In this document: one piece after another, positions 21,501 through 32,010 of the stretch
Layout: every line of letters begins with the position of its first letter
Numbering within the stretch: the first letter of the stretch is position 1
NCBI RefSeq assembly: GCF_040802235.1
Contig: NC_133172.1
Span: forward strand, 26,307,738 to 26,371,737
Direction of reading: 5' to 3'
Origin: Manis javanica
Taxonomy: Eukaryota > Chordata > Mammalia > Pholidota > Manidae
DNA: 64,000 nucleotides
The notes under the pieces: generated by a model
Database searches by the model: none
The model's input: only the letters and a program-made list of their open reading frames with translations
Told to the model about the DNA's origin: nothing
Made by a program: the position numbers and the translations under genes

Positions 21501-22292
21501 CTTTGAACGGCCTTTGCTGCATCCCACAGAAGTTGGGGCTTTGTACTGCTGTTTTCATTTGTCTTGAGATATTGCTTAATCTCTGTTTTAATTTGGTCAC
21601 TGATCCATTGGTTATTTAGGAGCATGTTGTTAAGCCTCCATGTGTTTGTGAGCCTTTTTGTTTTCTTTATACAATTTATTTCTAGTTTTATACCCTTGTG
21701 ATCTGAGAAGTTGTTTGGTAGAATTTCAATCTTTTTGAATTTACTGAGGCCTTTTTGGCCTAGTATGTGGTCCATTCTGGAAATATTCCATGTTCACTTC
21801 AGAAGAATCTGTGTCCTGCTGCTTTTGGGCGGAGAGTTATTTAGATGTCTGTTAGGTCCATCTGTTCTAGTGTGTTGTTCATTGTATCTGTGTCCTTACT
21901 TATTTTCTGTCTGGTTGATCTGTCCTTTGGAGTGAGTGGTTTGTTGAGGTCTCCTAAAATGAATGCATTGAATTCTATTTACTCCTTTAATTCTTTTAGC
22001 ATTTGTTTCACATATGTCAGTGCTCTTGTGTTGGGTGCACAGATATTTATAATGGTTATATCCTCTTCTTGGACTGACCCCTTTATCATTTTGTAATGTC
22101 CTTCTTTATCTCTTGTTGCTTTCTTTGTTTTGAAGTCTATTTTGTCTGATACAAGTAGTGCAACACCTGCTTTTTTCTCCCTATTGTTTGCATGAAATGT
22201 CTTTTTACATCAATTGACTTTTAGTCTGTGTATGCCTTTACACTTTACATTTGCGGTAAGTCTCTTGTAGGCAGTATATAGATGGGTCTTGC
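18573..22292 (-). pseudogene. L1 ORF2: L1-C ORF2, heavily broken
   Basis: Pieces of the endonuclease-RT frame occur in order on the minus strand: endonuclease C-terminal part (21775-21293), RT core with FADD (20692-20033), thumb region (19995-19636), the region before the Cys motif (19447-19013), and the normal C-terminus ending [10 protein letters not shown] (18755-18573). Stops and frameshifts separate them. The RT core between 20212 and 20634 is unusually intact and matches L1-A at 421 of 423 bases by eye. Confidence 0.9.
20212..20634 (-). repeat. 423-bp tract shared almost perfectly with L1-A
   Basis: Aligned by eye with 4537-4959: equal length, no gaps, two mismatches (A/G at GCC(A/G)TGG and at GAG(A/G)AAATG). 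In contrast the 130 bp just outside (20085-20211 against 4410-4536) differ at roughly 16 positions, and the far side changes abruptly at the TTTTGTC(T/C)TTC junction. The tract covers the RT catalytic core. Confidence 0.85.
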
Positions 22293-23262
22293 TTTTTTTT
22301 TTTGAGAGGGCTTCTCTCATATTTATTGATCAAATGGTTGTTAACAACAATAAAATTCTGTATAGGGGACTCAATGCTCAATGCACAATCATTAATCCAC
22401 CCCAAGCCTAATTCTCATCAGCCTCCAAACTTCTGAAGCATAACGAAAAAGTTCTTACATGGTGAACAAATTCTTACATAGTGAATAAGTTCTTACATGG
22501 TGAACAGTACAAGGGCAGTCATCACAGAAACTTTTGGTTTTGATCACGCATTATGAACTATAAACCATCAGGTCAAATATGAATATTCATTTGATTTTTA
22601 TACTTGATTTATATGTGAATCCCACATTTTTCCCTTATTATTTATTATTATTATTTTTAATAAAATGCTGAAGTGGTAGGTAGATGCAAGATATAGGTAG
22701 AAAACATGGTTTAGTGTTATAGGAGAGCAAATGTAGATGAGCAGGTGTGTGCCTGTAGACTAAGTGTTAATCCAAACTAGACAAGGGCAATAAAACATCC
22801 ACGGATGAAGAAGATTTCTCTCAAAACAGCAGGGGGGTGGGGGGGTGAGGTTCTAAGCCTCTCCTCTGTTTATCCGCAATTTCTCACCTGGTGGCCCCCC
22901 TGTGACTGTGCCTGTCTTAGGTTGTTCCTCCCTTGAGGAATCTTACCCGTCTCTGGCTAACCAGTCATCTTCTGGGGCCATACAGGGAAATGTAAAGTTG
23001 GTAAGTGAGAGAGTAGCCATATTGTTTGAAAAGGTTAGCTTTTTACTGCCTTGCAGATTTATGCCCTGTGGGTTTTATGCCCAGCATTTGTCTTGAGATA
23101 TCTTTACCACTTGGAAGAATTATGATACTTGGTAAATTCGATATGAGGCACGAATTCTATTTAAGGGTTGTAATTAGGAAGGGAAAAGAAAAGCTATAGA
23201 AGTAGCAGATGGAAGAAAACATGGGAAGATTATTTCTTTGACATATCTTATTGTAGAGTAAC

Positions 23263-23870
23263 TTAAGCATGTATAGGTTTTAAACTACTGATTAAATTGC
23301 ATATAGACATTAACATAATAGGAATACAGTTACATAACCAAAGCAGACCTATAATTACCAGCCATCTCCAGTGAAACCAAGAAAACCAGCTAGGCATCCT
23401 AGGCATTTGTGAAAATTTATCTATTATATGATGGATATTGTCCAACTGAACTTGAACAGTCTGAGAGAAATCAGACAAGTTAAAACAACCCATTCCTGGG
23501 AACTGATCACATCCCATATTTTCCTTTAACAGTAGATAGTCTATAGTCAGAAGATTTTGGAGCACTGCAACTTACACTTCTCCTAATCCTTGGTTGAGTT
23601 CCGACAGTATAGATCCAGTCAAATTTGTTGTTTTATTGTAGTCATAAGAGTTTGGAGTGCTACAACTTGCACTTCTCCTAATTCTTCGTTGAGTTCCAAC
23701 AGTATAGATCCAGTCAAATTTGTTGTTTTACTGTATGCACAGGCCAGCTTAGATATCTCCTTCTTCATTCCCATGGCAAGTCCAGGAACTGGTGGGATGA
23801 ATGCAGCTACAACTGTAGCAGCACCTGGATCTTTGTTGAGGATTTTTGATGGTCATCTTCTCTTATGACT
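23263..23870 (-). pseudogene. env-like: Retroviral envelope TM-subunit remnant in the L1-D 3' module
   Basis: One minus-strand frame of 100 codons (23565-23263) carries, in order, LQNLLTIDYLLLKE, a CX6-GC motif, FNLSD with an N-glycosylation site, a helical stretch, the Trp-rich PSWFSWFHWRW, a hydrophobic span of about 20 residues, and a short tail. The frame upstream (about 23870-23740) adds an Ala/Val-rich stretch and LAMGMKKEI, like a fusion peptide and the region after it. The 95-bp duplication separates the two and shifts the frame. As in L1-A, the first Cys of the expected CC pair is Gly. Gamma-type Env is the best family match; the exact genus is not resolved. Confidence 0.75.
23544..23732. 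repeat. 95-bp tandem duplication in the env module
   Basis: Copy one begins TAGTCAGAAGATTTTGGAG (23544) and copy two TAGTCATAAGAGTTTGGAG (23639); both run to TTGTTGTTTTA(T/C)TG. L1-A has a single copy of this part (around 1985-2075). The two copies differ at several positions, so the duplication is not brand new. Confidence 0.85.
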
Positions 23871-24229
23871 CTTCCAGAGAGTGCTGATGTTGGAAGTTCT
23901 TCTTCATATTGTATCTTAGTTCATTTTCTGAGTAGCCCAATTAGGCTTTGATCCTCTGTATAAATACAAACAGACCCTTTGCCCACACTTTGATATGCTA
24001 TTTATACCATTGTGTAGAACTCATTGGAGGTCACCACACAGGAACTGCTTTTCTTTTTCTTTTTTAAGAGAAAGAAATATTATCAGAAAAATGTACCTCC
24101 ATAGCTGATCATCTAAAACCCTTTAAGTGATCAAAATTAAGGATATTTAAAGCATGCATTTATCATTGATTTACAGTTAGTTTTATCCTATCAGGGAGTA
24201 ATCCCCCTTTTCATTCTTTCTTTTTTTTT

Positions 24230-24558
24230 GTTATCATTAATCTACACTTACATGAAGAATATTATGTTTACTAGGCTCTCCCCTACACCAGGTTCCCCCT
24301 ATAAACCCCTTTACAGTCACTGCCCATCAGCATAGCAAAATGTTGTAGAATCACAACTTGTCTTCTCTGTGTTGTACAGCCCTCCCCTTTCTCCCACCTC
24401 CCCATGTATGCTGATCTTAATGCCCCCCTTTTTCTTCCCCCCCTTATCCCTCCCTACCCACCTATTATCCCCAGTCCCTTTCCCTTTGGTACCTGTTAGT
24501 CCGTTCTTGGGTTCTGTGATTCCGCTGCTGTTTTGTTCCTTCAGTTTTTCCTTTGTTC
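24230..24558 (-). other. L1-D 3' UTR proper
   Basis: Minus strand: follows the ORF2 stop, has the purine-rich tract, and ends GATTAATGATAAC before an A-run. No AATAAA occurs near that A-run. Copy C stops exactly at the corresponding point (18238). Confidence 0.78.
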
Positions 24559-27500
24559 TTATACTCCACAGATGAGTGAAATCATTTGGTATTTCTCTTT
24601 CTCCGCTTGGCTTATTTTACTGAGCATAATACCCTCTAGCTCCATCCATGTTGCTGTAAATAGTAGGATTTGCCCTCTTCTTATGGCTGAGTAGTATTCC
24701 ATTGTGTATATGTACCACATTTTCTTTATCCATTCATCTACTGATGGACACTTAGGTTGCTTCCATTCCTTGGCTATTGTAAATAGTGCTGTGATAGACA
24801 TAGGGGTGCATCTGTCTTTTTCAAACTGGAGTGCTGCATCCTTAGGGTAAATTCCTATGAGTGGAATTCCTGGGTCAAATGATAAGTCTGTTTTGAGCAT
24901 TTTGAGGAACCTCCATACTGCTTTCCACAATGGTTGAACTAATTTACATTCCCACCAGCAGTGTAGGAGGGTTCCCCTTTCTCCGCAACCTTGTTCAATG
25001 ATGGCAATCCTTACTGGTGTGAGGTGATATCTCATTGTGGTTTTAATTTGCCTTTCTCTGATAACTAGTGATATGGAGCATCTTTTCATGTGTCTCTTGA
25101 CCATCTGAATTTCTTCTTTGGAGAACTGTCTGTTCAGCTTCTCTGCCCATTTTCTAATTGGATTATTTGCTTTTTGTTTGTGGAGGTGCATGAGCTCTTT
25201 ATATATTTTGGATGTCAAGCCTTTATCAGATCTATCATTTACTAATATATTCTCCCATACTGTAGGGTACCTTTTTGTTCTATTGATGGTATCCTTTGCT
25301 GTACAGAAGCTTTCGTCTTGATACAGTTCCACTTGTTCATTTTTGCTGTTGTTTTCCTTGCCCAGGGAGATATATTCATGAAGAAGTCACTAATGTTCAC
25401 ATCCAAGAGATTTTTGCCTATGTTTTTTTCTAAGAGTTTTATGGTTTCATGACTTACATTCAGGTCTTTGATCCATTTTGAATTTACTTTTGTGTATGGG
25501 GTTAGACAGTGATCCAGTTTCATTCTCTTACGTCTAGCTGTCCAGTTCTGCCAGCAGCATCTGTTGAAGAGACTGTCATTTCCCCATTGTAAGTCCATGG
25601 CTCCTTTATTGAATATTAATTGACCACATATGTTTGGGTTAATGTCTGGAGTCTCTAATCTGTTCCACTGGTCTGTGGCTCTGTTCTTGTGCCAGTACCA
25701 AATTGTCTTGATTACTATGGCTTTGTAGTAGAGCTTGAAGTTGGGAAGTGAGATCCTCGCCACTTAATTCTTCTTTCTGAGGATTGCTTTGGCTATTCGG
25801 AGTCTTTGGTGTTTCCATATGAATTTTTGAACTATTTGTTCCAGTTTGTTGAAGAATGTTGCTGGTAATTTGATCGGGATTGTATCAAATCTATATATTG
25901 TTTTGGGCAGGATGGCCATTTTGAAGATATTAATTCTTCCTAGCCAAGAGCATGGGATGAGTTTCCATTTGTTAGTGTCCTCTTTAACTTCTCTTAAGAG
26001 TGTCTTATAGTTTTCAGGGTATAGGTCTTTCACTTCTTTGGTTTGGTTTATTCCTAGGTGTTTTTTTTTTTCTTTTTTGATGCTATTGTGAATGGAATTG
26101 TTTTCCTAATTTAACTTTCTATTGGCTCATTGTTAGCATATAGGAAAGCCACAGATTTCTGTGTGTTAATTTTGTATCCTCCAACTTTGCTGTATTCCGA
26201 TATCAGTTATAGTAGTTTTGGAGTGGAATCTTTAGGATTTTTTATGTACAATATCATGTCATCAGCAAATAGTGACAGTTTAATTTCTTCTTTACCAATC
26301 TGGATTCCTTGTATTTCTTTGTTTTGTCTAATTTCCATGGCTAGGACCTCCAGTACTATGTTTAATAACAGTGGGGAGAGTGGGCACCCCTGTCTTGTTC
26401 CCAATCTCAGAGGAAAACTTTCAGCTTCTCGCTGTTCAGTATGAGTTGGCTGTGGGTTTATTGTATATGGCCTTTATTATGTTGAGGAACTTGCCTTCTA
26501 TACCCATTTTGCTGAGAGTTTTTATCATGAATGGATGTTAAACTTTATTGAATGCTTTTTCAGCATCTATGGAGATGATCATATGGTTTTTGTCTTTCTT
26601 TTTGTTGATGTGGTGGATGACGTTGATGGATTTTCGAATGTTGTATCATCCTTGCATCCCTGGAATTAATACCACTTGGTCGTGGTGTATGATCCTTTTG
26701 GTACATTTTTGAATTCGATTTACAAATATTTTATTGAGTATTTTTGAATCTACGTTCATCAGGGATATTGGTCTGTAGTTTTCTTTTTTGGTGGGGTCTT
26801 TGCCTGGTTTTGGTATTAGGGTGATGTTGGCTTCATAGAATGAGTTTGGGAGTATTCTCTCCTCTTCTATTTTTTGGAAAACTTTAAGGAGAATGGGTAT
26901 TAGATCTTCTCTGTATGTCTGATAAAATTCCGAGGTAAATCCATCTGGCCCAGGGGTTTTCTTCTTGGATAGTTTTTTGATTACTGCTTCAATTTCTTTG
27001 CTGGTAATTGGTTTGTTTCGATATTCTGTTTCTTCCTTGGTCAGTCTTGGGAGGTTGTATTTTTCTAGGAAGTTGTCTATTTCTTCTAGGTTTTCCAGCT
27101 TGTTGGCATATAGGTTTTCTAAGTAGTCTTTAATAATTCTTTGTATTTCTGTGGAGGCTGTAGTGATTTTTCCGTTCTCATTTCTGATTCTGATGATTTT
27201 TGTTGATTCTCTTTTTCTCTTAATAAGTTTGGCTAGTGGCTTATCTGTTTTGTTTATTTTCTCAAAGAACCAACTCTTGGTTTCATTGATTTTTGCTATT
27301 GTTTTATTCTTCTCAATTTTGTTTATTTCTTCTCTGATCTTTGTTATGTCCCTCCTTCTGCTGACTTTAGGCCTAATTTGTTCTTCTTTTTCCAATTTTG
27401 ATAACTGTGACATTAGACTATTCATTTGGGTTTGTTCTTCCTTGTTTAAATATGCCTGGATTGCTATATACTTTCCTCTTAAGACTGCTTTCACTGTGTC

Positions 27501-28368
27501 CCACAGAAGTTGGGGCTTTGTTTTCTTGTTCTCATTTATTTCCATATATTGCTGGATCTCCGTTTTAATTTGGTCATTGATCCATTGACTATTTAGAAGC
27601 ATGTTGTTAAGCCTCCATGTGTTTGTGAGCCTTTTTGCTTTCTTGGTACAATTTATTTCTAGTTTTATACCTTTGTGGTCTGAAAAGTTGGTTGGTAGGA
27701 TTTCAATCTTTTGGAATTTACTGAGGCTCTTTTTGTGGCCTAGTATGTGGTCTATTTTGGAGAATGTTCTATGTGCGCTTGAGAAGAATGTGTATCTTGT
27801 TGCTTTTGGGTGTAGAGTTCTATAGATGTCTATTAGGTCCATCTTTTCTAGTGTGTTGTTCAGTGCCTCTGTGTCCTTACTTATTTTCTGCCTGGCGGAT
27901 CTGTCCTTTGTAGTGAATGGTGTATTGAAGTCTCCCAAAATTATTGCATTGCATTCTATTTCCTCCTTTAGTTCTGTTCATATTTGTTTAACATATGCTG
28001 GTGCTTCTGTGTTGGGTGCATATATATTTAGAATGGGTGCAAATATATTTAGTCTTGTTGGACTGAGCCCTTTATTATTATGTAATGTCCTTCTTTATCT
28101 CTTGTTACTTTCTTTGTTTTGAAGTCTATTTTTTCTGACAGTAGTACTGCAACACCTGCTTTTTTCTCCCTTTTGTTTGTATGGAATATCTTTTTCCATC
28201 CCTTGACTTTTAGTCTGTGCAGTCTTTGGGTTTGAGGTGAGTCTCTTGTAAGCAGCATATAGATGGGTCTAGTTTTTTTATCCATTCGGTGACTCTATGT
28301 CTTTTGACTCGTGCATTCAGTCCATTTACATTTAGGATGATTATCGATAGGTATGTACTTATTGCCAT
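24559..28368 (-). pseudogene. L1 ORF2: L1-D ORF2, broken in several places
   Basis: Start at ATG 28368. Ordered pieces are readable: endonuclease (28285-28049, then 27938-27500 with GDFNTPF and KIDHI, SDHKGI), the linker and RT (27500-26646, 26404-26207 with FADD), thumb (26033-25764), the next region (25763-25242), and the C-terminus (25332-24559) with [14 protein letters not shown] and the normal end. Frameshifts fall near 28040, 26640, 26430, 26060 and 25330, and there is a stop near 25764. More damaged than L1-A, although its ORF1 is intact. Confidence 0.9.
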
Positions 28369-28675
28369 TTCAGGCTTTAGATTTGTGGTTATGAAAGGTT
28401 CCAGGTTACTTTCCTTACTATCTAAGTCTAACTTAACTCACTTAGTGTGCTGTTACAAACACAATCTAAAGGTTCCTTTCTATTTCTCCTCCTTTTTCTT
28501 CCTCCTTCGTTCTTTATATATTAGGTATTAGATTCTATACTTTTTCTCTATCCCTTGATTGGCTTTGGGGATAGTCAATTTAATTTGCATTTGCCTCCCA
28601 ATCAGCTGCTCCACCCTCCCTACTATAATTTTCCTACCTCTGGTGACAGCTATCCACCCCTAGGAATACTTCCAT

Positions 28676-29527
28676 CTATAGCAGTCCCTCCAAAATAGAC
28701 TGCAGAGATGGTTTGTGGGAGGTAAAGTCTCTCAGCTTTTGCTTATTTGGAAATTGTTTAATCCCTCCTTCAAGTTTAAATGATAATCTTGCCAGATAAA
28801 GTAATCTTGGTTCCAGGCCCTTCTGCTTCATGGCATTAAATACATCATGCCACTCCCTTCTGGCCTGTAAGGTTTCTGCTGAGAAGTCTGTTGTTAGTCT
28901 GATGGGCTTTCCTTTGTATGTGATCTTATTTCTGTCTCTGGCTGCTTTTAACAGTCTGTCCTTACCCTTGATCTTTCCCATTTTAATTACTCTGTGTCTT
29001 GGTGTTGTCTTCCTTGGGTCCCTTATGTAGGGGGATCTGTGGATCTCCATGGCCTGAGAGACTATCTCCTTCCCCATATTAGGGAAGTTTTCAGCAACTA
29101 CCTCCTCAAAGACACTTTCTATCCCTTTTTCTCTCGCTTCTTCTTCTGGTATTCCTATAATGCGAATATTGTTCTGCTTGGATTGGTCACACAGTTCTCT
29201 CAATATTCTTTCATTTTTAGAGATCCTTTTTTCTCTCTGTGCCTCAGCTTCTTTGTATTCCTCTTCTCTAGTTTCTGTTTCATTTATTGTCTCCTCCACC
29301 GTATCCGACTTGCTGTTAATACCCTCCATCGTGTTCTTTAAAGATTGGATCTCTGACCGGAATTCATTCCTGAGTTCTTGGATGTCTTTCCGTACCTCCA
29401 TTAGGTTGTTGATTATTTTTATTTTGAACTCCCTTTCAGGAAGAGTCATGAGGTCCATATCATTTAAATCTTTCTCAGGAGTTGTATTAACAATTTCAGT
29501 CTGGACAAGGTTCCTTTGGCGTTTCAT
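28676..29527 (-). CDS. L1 ORF1: L1-D ORF1 protein, intact, 283 aa
   Basis: Complete frame from ATG 29527 to a stop at 28676. N-terminus MKRQRNLVQTEI, coiled coil from about 35 to 105 without the duplicated 11-mer of L1-A/B, RRM-like region at NNIRIIGIPEEEAREKG (about 125-145), and C-terminal domain with REWHDVFNAMKQKGLEPRL. An intact ORF1 beside a badly broken ORF2 may be chance or may reflect a younger 5' half. An L1 protein, not a host gene. Confidence 0.93.
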   Translation of the reverse strand: MKRQRNLVQTEIVNTTPEKDLNDMDLMTLPEREFKIKIINNLMEVRKDIQELRNEFRSEIQSLKNTMEGINSKSDTVEETINETETREEEYKEAEAQREKRISKNERILRELCDQSKQNNIRIIGIPEEEAREKGIESVFEEVVAENFPNMGKEIVSQAMEIHRSPYIRDPRKTTPRHRVIKMGKIKGKDRLLKAARDRNKITYKGKPIRLTTDFSAETLQARREWHDVFNAMKQKGLEPRLLYLARLSFKLEGGIKQFPNKQKLRDFTSHKPSLQSILEGLL

Positions 29528-30159
29528 GTTTGTATATGGCGCCCTCTAGTGTCCAGAAGCTCTATACTGGAGCTGCTGAGCCCCTGAAGCAATGTCGGGG
29601 GTCACAGGGGCGGGTACTGGTGCCTGAAGGTAGGAAAGAGCTATTCCCCGCCTCCTGGCTGCTGTGCCTGTCTCCACTGCCTGAGCCAGTCAGCCGGGCA
29701 CACAGGTATAAGTTTTGTCCCAGAGAAGCCAGATATGGATCCCTGTTTTCCACAAGCAGCCAGAATCCCAGTGTCCCCAGGAACTCTGCCTGTATTAACT
29801 TTCCAACCCAGTAGTCATGCGAGTCTCATGAAAGCACCATGAAATGCAGGTTTGTGCTCCCAGAGCAGATCTCCAGAGCTAGGTATTCAGCAGTCCCAGG
29901 CCTTCCACTCCCTCCCTGCTCCATTTCTCTTCCTCCCGCCAGTGAGCGGAGGTGGGGTGGGGGTGGGGCTCCGGTCCCACGGAGCCACAGCTCTGGTAAG
30001 TTACCCCATTCGCTGAGGTCTGCTCTTTTCTCCAGGTGTATGCAATCTGATGCCATCCTCTTTCCTGTTGCACTCTCAGGATTAGTTGCACCAATAAAAA
30101 ATTTTATTGTATCCACTTTTAGGAGGAAGCCTCTGTCTCTCCTCTCACGCTGCCATCTT
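29528..30159 (-). promoter_or_regulatory. L1-D 5' UTR, no monomers
   Basis: 632 bp between the element start and the ORF1 ATG. GC-rich but without the 210-bp monomers of L1-A/B and without clear similarity to them outside the first bases. The start carries AAGATGGC, which fits a YY1-type site. Confidence 0.7.
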
Positions 30160-30593
30160 TCAGCAATTATTTCTTCAAAGACACTTTCTATCCCTTTTTC
30201 TCTCTTCTTCTTCTGGTTCCCCTATAATGTGAATATTGTTCCATTTGGATTGATCACATAGTTCTCTTAATATTCTTTAATTCCTAGAGATCCTTTTATC
30301 TCTCTCTGCCTCAGCATCTCTGTATTCCTATTCTCTGATTTCTATTCCATTAACAGTCTCCTGCACCACATCCAGTCCACTCTTAAGTCCTGCCATTGAT
30401 TGTTTCATTTCTGTAATCTCCTGGTGGACTTCATCCTTAACTCTTGCTTATTTCTCTTTAGCTCCATCACCCTGGTTATGACTTTTATTTTGAATTCTTT
30501 TTCAGGAAGATTGTTTATATCTATCTTGCCAGGCCCTCTCTCTGGCATTGTTTGAGTGATTCTGAACTGGACCAGGTTCTTCTGCCTTTTCCT
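30160..30593 (-). pseudogene. L1 ORF1: L1-E ORF1, N-terminal part
   Basis: The reading frame aligns with L1 ORF1 from its start (KRQKNLVQ) through the coiled coil to the NNI..GEPEEE-like region, ending at ATTGCTGA next to L1-D. The ATG is AGG here (plus-strand CCT at 30591-30593), and stops and frameshifts follow in the coiled coil. Not functional. Confidence 0.8.
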
Positions 30594-31612
30594 GGTGATG
30601 GAAGTGATCACCAGCAAGTGATGCGTGTGTCAGTTGGGAGAGCAAAGTCCCTTCCTGCTTTCTGGTTGCCTTGCCCTTCTTAGCTGCCTGTGGCAGTTTC
30701 CTGCACACAGGAAGCAGTCTCTGGGTTAATTCCCTGAGCTACCATGGGTGGGGCGGCCCTCTGGATATCCTAGGACACTGCCAGGGTTGCAGGCACGTGG
30801 CGTGTGTTCTTCCGTGAGAATGGCACCCCATCATGCCCTCTGTGCTTTGCACCAGGTTCCTCTGCCTGTGCTGGGCAGCTGTGTGCTGGCATCAGCCTCT
30901 GGGTCTGGCTTGGTTAGCTGCGCCCTGGGAGAAGACTCTGTGTGGTTGCTGTGGGAAGGGCTACTCCCCAGCTTGTCTGCAGCAGTGGTGGGTCAGCCTG
31001 TTTGCTGGCAGTGCCAGGGGGGGGAATGATTGGCCACCTGCTTATCACCATGAGGTTCTTCAGAGCTGTGTTGACACCCAGGGGGTTAGGGCTCCTGAAG
31101 TTCCTTAAGATTCCCAGCCTGCTGGGCATAGTATGCTGGGACAATTTTGTTCACCTATTAAACCCTTGTCCCCTTAAGACATTTAAAGCAGCCACTTTTC
31201 TTTTTCCCAGGGGAGCCAGCTGTGGGGACCTGCTTGCATTCTCCATCTCTGGTTTTACTTTTCCATTTCTCTATTATCTTACACATCATGCAATGTGTGT
31301 CTGTGCTCCAGGTGCAGATTACTAGGGCTGGTTATTTAGCAGTCCTGTGCTTCCACTCCCTCCCTACTCTGATTTGTTTACTCTCACTGGTGAGCTGTGG
31401 TTGGGGGAGTGCTCGGATCCCGTCAGGTCACAACTTTGTGTCTTACCCTTTTTGTGAGATGCTGAGTTCTCACAGATGTAGATGTAGCCTGGCTGTTGGT
31501 ACTATATCTTCTGGTCTCTCTTTTAGGAAGAGTTGTATTTATTGTATTTTCAATATATGTATGGTTTTGGGAGATTTCAGCTGCTCTACTCACACCGTCA
31601 TCTTGAGCGCCT
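30160..31612 (-). mobile_element. LINE-1 copy E, ORF1 N-terminal part plus 5' UTR
   Basis: Minus strand: a 5' end at about 31612 (..CAAGATGACGGTGTGAGTAG), a 5' UTR of about 1.0 kb without monomers, then about 145 codons of ORF1 that stop where L1-D begins. Older than L1-D: stops in the coding part and a changed start codon. It may be the 5' part of L1-C, separated by the L1-D insertion with loss of about 0.8 kb. Confidence 0.82.
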
Positions 31613-31617
31613 CTCTG

Positions 31618-31850
31618 GAAGTTTGTATCTTTTAACCCCATACCCCTGCCTTGCCCATCCCCCACCCCTACCCCCCTGGAAACCACCAGATTGTTCTCTG
31701 TATCTATGAGTTTGCTTCTACTTTGTTTTTTAGATTCTACATATAAGTGAAATCATTTGTAGTTATTTGACTTATTTCACTTAGCATAACACCTCTCTGT
31801 CCGACCATGTCATCACAAAGACAAGGTTCGATTCTTTTAGGGTGCATTTT
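31618..31850 (-). mobile_element. Old L1 3' fragment
   Basis: Antisense of an L1 3' region: GGAAACCACCAGATTGTTCT, then GATTCTACATATAAGTGAAA, then ATTTCACTTAGCATAA.., a phrase common to the ORF2 end/3' UTR of older L1s. Confidence 0.75.
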
Positions 31851-31899
31851 TTTATCACTCTAATGCACATCATTTCATGCTGTATTATCTATTTGTGTG

Positions 31900-32010
31900 T
31901 CTGCTCCTACATGTTATTGCAAGGGCAGCGACTATGTTTACTCTGTGTCCCCAACCAAAGCACAGGGCTAGATATAATGGAGAGTCAATGAATGTTCTGT
32001 TAATTGATGA
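31900..32010 (+). mobile_element. L2 3' end fragment
   Basis: GGGCAGCGACTATGTTTACT, then CCCCAACCAAAGCACAGGGC and GAGTCAATGAATGTTCTGTT follow the L2 end pattern. Confidence 0.55.

Larger units (their letters stand above)
18226..22292 (-). mobile_element. LINE-1 copy C, older, lacks ORF1 and 5' end
   Basis: A minus-strand L1 ending in an A-run (plus-strand 18226-18237) directly after its own 3' UTR; it has no env module. The ORF2 body runs to about codon 50 at 22292, where the terminal A-run of L1-D begins. It has many more frameshifts and small deletions than L1-A, so it is older, except for a near-perfect block at 20212-20634. L1-E (30160-31612) may be the displaced 5' part of this same copy. 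Confidence 0.88.
22304..24220 (-). mobile_element. 3' module of L1-D with env remnant and poly(A) signal
   Basis: Collinear with 743-2568 of L1-A over its whole length and in the same position after the L1 3' UTR, including the segment between the two A-rich stretches (24060-24220). AATAAA is at plus-strand 22322-22327, close to the terminal A-run. A 95-bp tandem duplication (23544-23638 and 23639-23732) is present here only. Confidence 0.75.
22293..30159 (-). mobile_element. LINE-1 copy D, full length, with 3' env module
   Basis: Minus-strand L1 with a terminal A-run (22303-22293), the env-bearing 3' module (24220-22304), an A-run (24229-24221), the L1 3' UTR, broken ORF2, intact 283-aa ORF1, and a 632-bp 5' UTR without the tandem monomers seen in L1-A. 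The 5' end reads AAGATGGCAGCGTGAG on the minus strand, a few bases short of the usual GGCGGAGCC start. It abuts the middle of another L1 ORF1 (L1-E). Confidence 0.92.
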
